NCBI GenBank assembly: GCA_958352845.1
Contig: CATWQC010000004.1
Span: 62,001-126,000 of the forward strand
Reading direction: 5' to 3'
DNA from: an uncultured Collinsella sp.
GTDB lineage: Bacteria; Actinomycetota; Coriobacteriia; Coriobacteriales; Coriobacteriaceae
DNA length: 64,000 nt
The position numbers and the translations under genes are program-made. Positions 60,886 through 64,000 of the stretch are shown piece after piece (positions within the stretch are counted from its first letter, which is position 1; each line of letters opens with the position of its first letter). The notes under the pieces are model-generated. The model ran no database searches, had not been told where the DNA came from, and was given only the letters and a program-made list of their open reading frames with translations.

Positions 60886-61320
60886 CTACTCACCGGTTTC
60901 GATGCGCTCCGGCGTGCTCTCGTGGTAGATGAGCGTAAACGTACCAATCTGGACGGAAGAACCGTCGTGCAGCGGGGCTGCATTGACGATGGCACCGTCG
61001 ACCCAGGTGCCATTGAGCGAGCCTAAGTCCTCGATGCGAGCGCCGAGGCCCTCGCGAATAATGCGCGCATGGCTGCGCGAAACGGTCATGTCATTGAGGA
61101 AGATGCCGTTTGCAGGATCGCGACCGATGGTGGTCACGTCGTCCTCGAGCTCAAAGGCGGCACCAGTCTGCGGACCCTTGACGATGGACAGAACGGGGGC
61201 GGTGATGCGCACGTTGGCCATGAGGTCGGGAACGGTGACGTCGCTTGAAGGCACGCGGAATACGCAGGTAGCGTCAGCAGTCTTATCATTCTGAGGCATA
61301 TTGTTAACCATGTTGTCCAT
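60886..61320 (-). CDS. garA: FHA-domain regulator GarA/OdhI-like
   Basis: A 144-residue protein with a C-terminal forkhead-associated domain: GRDPANGIFLNDMTVSRSHA and LGSLNGTWVDG. The N-terminal tail carries DATCVFR, matching the phosphothreonine segment ETTSVFR of GarA/OdhI, so Thr18 would be the kinase target. In relatives it switches 2-oxoglutarate and glutamate metabolism when phosphorylated by Ser/Thr kinases. The start may be ATG 61320 or a nearby downstream ATG. It is followed by ftsR. Confidence 0.82.
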   Translation of the reverse strand: MDNMVNNMPQNDKTADATCVFRVPSSDVTVPDLMANVRITAPVLSIVKGPQTGAAFELEDDVTTIGRDPANGIFLNDMTVSRSHARIIREGLGARIEDLGSLNGTWVDGAIVNAAPLHDGSSVQIGTFTLIYHESTPERIETGE

Positions 61321-61386
61321 GACAACCCCTAACTTATCGCGGACGTGCCGCAAATAATGAACCGTACGTAATCATACCCCAACGAA

Positions 61387-62091
61387 TCAGTCTTCGATTT
61401 CAGGGTTCAGAAAGTCGATGTCCTCATCCTCGGGATGCGTGAGAGCCTGTTTAATGGCCGCTCCGCCCTTAATGGAGTAGATGACAGCCGTGAGCATGGA
61501 GAAGATCACGCCGCCGTACACAAAGAAGATGCCGAGGGGCACCGAGCTTCCGTTGAGGCCCGGGAAGGCCGTGAGGGTTGAAGGTAAAAGTTGCAGGCCG
61601 TCAACAACGGGGAAACCGAGCAGCATGAGCGAGAATCCGGTCATGAGCAGCGCTGTGGCAATCTTTCCGGGGAAGACGACATCGATGGGGCGACGGTGAT
61701 AATGACGAACGATAAGCGTGCCGATGCCCAGATAGATGTCGCGGCCAATAATGAGCACGCAGACCCAGATGGGCAGCTCTCCGCGAACCACCAGTCCCAG
61801 TACACCGGTGAACAGCAGCGCGCGATCACAAATTGGATCCATGACCTTGCCAAGCCACGAGACCGTCTTGGTCATGCGGGCGATCTGGCCGTCCATCCAG
61901 TCGGTGGAGGCGGCAACGGCGTAGATAACGATGGCGATGACGCGGTTGTTATCCGTCACAAACAGGTACAGAAATACCAGGGTGAGGATCAGGCGCGTAA
62001 AGGTGATGAAATTGGAGATCGTAAAGATCTTATTCGACGGGTAATCGGAAGTGCCGATAAGCTCCTTTTTGATCTTCTTTTTGATGCCCAC
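61387..62091 (-). CDS. CDP-alcohol phosphatidyltransferase (PgsA2-like)
   Basis: A 234-residue membrane enzyme with the motif DWMDGQIARMTKTVSWLG followed by KVMDPICDRAL. It is a second family member besides pgsA at 40.5 kb, and its place next to garA-ftsR is that of mycobacterial pgsA2. Its exact product (phosphatidylglycerol phosphate, cardiolipin or other) is not clear. I chose GTG 62091 after GGGGGAG; longer versions lack a ribosome site. Confidence 0.83.
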   Translation of the reverse strand: MGIKKKIKKELIGTSDYPSNKIFTISNFITFTRLILTLVFLYLFVTDNNRVIAIVIYAVAASTDWMDGQIARMTKTVSWLGKVMDPICDRALLFTGVLGLVVRGELPIWVCVLIIGRDIYLGIGTLIVRHYHRRPIDVVFPGKIATALLMTGFSLMLLGFPVVDGLQLLPSTLTAFPGLNGSSVPLGIFFVYGGVIFSMLTAVIYSIKGGAAIKQALTHPEDEDIDFLNPEIED

Positions 62092-62127
62092 AGGACTCCC
62101 CCGCTGGTTAACGACAAAACTTTCGAT

Positions 62128-62133
62128 ACTATA
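62128..62133 (-). promoter_or_regulatory. -10 element of the pgsA2-garA-ftsR genes
   Basis: TATAGT on the minus strand about 37 nt before the GTG start. The -35 is weak. Confidence 0.4.
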
Positions 62134-62215
62134 CCCGTTCCGGCGATGTCTATCCAGCGCAGCCATAGAGAGTCCAGACATGTGGAGGGCGCTATTAGGC
62201 GGGGGATTTCGCATT

Positions 62216-62274
62216 CGTGTACATCTGCCTCCAAACATGTCGAAAAATGTCGATTTTGGTGGCTAATGTACACG
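62216..62274. repeat. inverted repeat CGTGTACAT upstream of pgsA2
   Basis: CGTGTACAT (62216-62224) and ATGTACACG (62266-62274) are perfect inverted copies 41 nt apart. Between them ATGTCGA occurs twice in direct repeat. It may be a regulator site. Confidence 0.4.
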
Positions 62275-62349
62275 TTTTGATTCGGTGATTACATCGATCG
62301 GGAACGTTGTTACTTTAAGCAAAATAATCATGGTGATTAAAACAAAAAA

Positions 62350-62372
62350 GGTCAGGCACTAAGTGCCTGACC
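62350..62372 (-). terminator. terminator behind the tRNA-Pro remnant
   Basis: A perfect 10-bp stem GGTCAGGCAC/GTGCCTGACC followed on the minus strand by a run of six T. It would be the native terminator of the tRNA gene. Confidence 0.88.
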
Positions 62373-62382
62373 TGCAAACTTC

Positions 62383-62427
62383 TGGTCGGGACGACTGGAT
62401 TCGAACCAGCGACCCCTTGACCCCCAG
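62383..62427 (-). tRNA. 3' half of a tRNA-Pro(GGG), left attachment site of an integrated element
   Basis: Read on the minus strand it starts in the anticodon loop (CTGGGGG, anticodon GGG), followed by the 3' anticodon strand, variable loop, a complete T arm (GCTGG-TTCGAAT-CCAGT), the acceptor 3' strand and encoded CCA. The 5' half is absent: upstream bases cannot pair with the anticodon or acceptor strands. This is a partial gene, as left by an element that integrates in a tRNA. Confidence 0.8.
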
Positions 62428-62428
62428 C

Positions 62429-62677
62429 GAGGTCAGAATGACCCTGACCTGTGCTTATTTTGTTAAAACACGCGCAGATAGCGCAAGTAGCGCATTTCCG
62501 CATTTGCAAATTTTACCAGCTCAGCTCGGTCTGTCCAGATAGCATATTTTCGGCTTCGAGGAGCGCGGTGCAGCCGATGATTTAATCAACGGGGGTAGGA
62601 GCCCCGAATCGTCGCCTCTCCGGGTTCCCGCAGGTGGGCCCGCCTGTTTCTAATCAACTGCGGATTTAGGAGCAGAC
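62429..62677 (+). other. island end between att site and integrase
   Basis: It holds a 7-bp hairpin AGGTCAG/CTGACCT (about 62430-62450) directly at the junction, two TAGCGCA repeats near 62479-62494 that could be integrase arm sites, and a GC palindrome CAGGTGGGCCCGCCTG near 62631. No gene is seen. Confidence 0.4.
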
Positions 62678-64000
62678 ATGCAGAACGAGAAATGCAGCAA
62701 TAAAACCTTACGCGTATGCGGAGCCGGCGGCGTGAGGAAGAACAAGGGCAAATGGCAGGCTGTCGTGACGGTGGCCGACGAGATGACCGGGAAGAAGGTC
62801 CAGAGGACCAGGAACACCCGCGTGCCCTGCCTGAAGCAGAGCGCGCGGGGAAAGGCGGCGGCGATGCGCGTCCTCGCGGAATTCAGGTCGGAGGTCGAGC
62901 TGGAACTCGCCGAGGCCGAGGAGGCGAGGGCCGCTATCGGCGCCGGGCTTCCCGCCGAACAGCGGGATGACTACGCCGCGCTGCCGCTTTCCGAGGCGCT
63001 CGAGAAGTTCATCGACTTCTGCCTGGAGATGAACAGGATCACCCCGACGACCCGCGACGACTACCACTACAGCGCCCTGCACATCAAGCGAGACGAGCTG
63101 GGTCTGGTCCCCGTGAACGAGGTGACGACCGACGACGTCAACGCGTGGTCGAGGCGCAGGATCGCCCTGGGCACGGCGCCGGACACGCTCAACAAGTCAT
63201 TCAAGCTCGGCAAGCGGCTCTACGCCGTCCTGCTGAAGCGCAGCAACGACACGATCGGGAGGAACCCGTTCGACGGCGCCCTCGCGCCCAGGGTCATCGC
63301 CAGGCCCAGGAACGCGCTGCGCTCCGACCTCGTGCCGAAGCTCAACTCGGTGACCTCGATGATGCCGGACTCGACCTTCAGGCGGACGGTCGTGCTCGCC
63401 CTGCACACCGGGATGCGCATCGGCGAGGTCTGCGGCCTGCGCTGGTGTGACGTCGACTTCGAGTCGGGGCTCATCACGGTCAGGCACTCGGTGGCCTACG
63501 TCAAGGACAGGGGCTCCTTCATCAAGGACACCAAGAACCACGACCTGAGGACGATCCCCGTCGACCCGGTGGGCCTGCTCCCCTTCCTGAAAGAGATCCA
63601 CGAGATCGATTCGCAGAGGCTCCGGGAGGCATCGGCCCTCGGCCTGCGCGACCTCGCGGACAGCTACGTCGTGTCGCGGCCGGACGGCTCCTTCGCCACC
63701 ACCAGTTACATCCGCAGGGCGTTCAAGACGTTCTCGGAGACCAACGGCCTCATGGGCACCAACGACGAGCTGATCACGTTCCACGGCCTGCGCCACACCT
63801 TCGCGACGCAGTGGATCCGCCACGGCGGCGACATCAAGGCGCTGCAGTCGATCTTCGGGCACAAGGACGCCATGGTCACGCTCAACGTCTACGCCGACAT
63901 CGAGCCGATGTCCAAGATCCAGAACATGCTGCGCGTGTTGCCGAGCCTGTGGCGAGGCTACCTCGGCCTGAGGGTGGACCCCGGCCCCATGTTCCAGCAG
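62678..64000 (+). CDS. tyrosine recombinase/integrase of a tRNA-Pro-integrating element (runs off the window)
   Basis: The frame opens at ATG 62678 behind AGGAG and is still open at the last base (441 codons). The N-terminal 60 residues look like an arm-binding domain, then come a SAM-like core-binding domain (about 105-200) and the catalytic domain with Arg247 (TGMRIGEV), His369 and Arg372 (HGLRHTFAT), His395 (GHKD) and Tyr405 (NVYAD). All five catalytic positions are intact. Arginine is often coded by AGG, rare in the neighbouring genes, a sign of transfer. It lies next to the broken tRNA-Pro. Confidence 0.93.
   Translation, partial: MQNEKCSNKTLRVCGAGGVRKNKGKWQAVVTVADEMTGKKVQRTRNTRVPCLKQSARGKAAAMRVLAEFRSEVELELAEAEEARAAIGAGLPAEQRDDYAALPLSEALEKFIDFCLEMNRITPTTRDDYHYSALHIKRDELGLVPVNEVTTDDVNAWSRRRIALGTAPDTLNKSFKLGKRLYAVLLKRSNDTIGRNPFDGALAPRVIARPRNALRSDLVPKLNSVTSMMPDSTFRRTVVLALHTGMRIGEVCGLRWCDVDFESGLITVRHSVAYVKDRGSFIKDTKNHDLRTIPVDPVGLLPFLKEIHEIDSQRLREASALGLRDLADSYVVSRPDGSFATTSYIRRAFKTFSETNGLMGTNDELITFHGLRHTFATQWIRHGGDIKALQSIFGHKDAMVTLNVYADIEPMSKIQNMLRVLPSLWRGYLGLRVDPGPMFQQ

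Noticed and set aside
62383..62460. A complete functional tRNA gene
   Set aside because: The 5' half, D arm and 5' acceptor strand are missing. Only the 3' half folds, so it is listed as an attachment-site remnant.

Overview
The window is a roughly 60% GC, densely packed bacterial chromosome segment, most probably from a gut Coriobacteriia, with Collinsella the best guess. Actinobacterial synteny supports this: pyr genes then mihF-gmk-rpoZ, lexA | LysM/DivS-like | nrdR, and pgsA2-garA-ftsR. It is mixed with genes more typical of Firmicutes and deep branches: a PyrR attenuator, PyrK, RNase Y, RNase J, SpoVS, DUF1836 and DegV. No database search was possible, so the genus is an inference.

Layout. 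1-4.5 kb: a kinase-like fragment, adhE, a REP-associated tyrosine transposase between nested inverted repeats, and rpmB. 4.8-12.9 kb: pyrR-pyrB-pyrC-pyrK-pyrD-pyrF behind a PyrR-type attenuator, then mihF-gmk-rpoZ-thiI. 13-17.2 kb: comEA-comEC-holA. 17.3-29.6 kb: translation, tRNA-modification and chaperone genes (rpsT, lepA, dus, hemW, two dnaJ genes, mtaB, phoH, ybeY, dgkA, era, recO, rpsO). 29.7-41.7 kb: pnp, RNase J, ftsK, a RodZ-like protein, yajQ, rimO, pgsA, pncC. 41.7-53.6 kb: recA-recX, rny, an unassigned GHKL ATPase, spoVS, miaB-miaA-hflX, a DUF1624 membrane protein, and lexA divergent from a LysM protein followed by nrdR-dut. 54-62.1 kb: a glycolipid glycosyltransferase, trxB, a DUF1836 regulator, degV, an NlpC/P60 hydrolase, apt, ftsR, garA, pgsA2. 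62.3 kb to the end: the 3' half of a tRNA-Pro(GGG) next to a tyrosine integrase still open at the window edge, so the junction of an integrated element.

How the genes work together. The pyr block covers UMP synthesis except carAB and pyrE. LexA boxes lie upstream of recA and between lexA and the LysM gene, giving an SOS circuit with a probable division inhibitor. RNase Y, RNase J and PNPase give most of an mRNA-decay machinery.

The least explained material is non-coding. Two loci (32.0-32.5 kb and 53.6-54.1 kb) hold pairs of very long hairpins facing each other. Each locus has its own conserved core and unrelated but self-complementary arms, with compensatory changes. A shared 25-bp palindrome lies upstream of the DUF1836 gene and of degV. 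Helically phased TTTGGTC repeats lie upstream of both recA and comEA.
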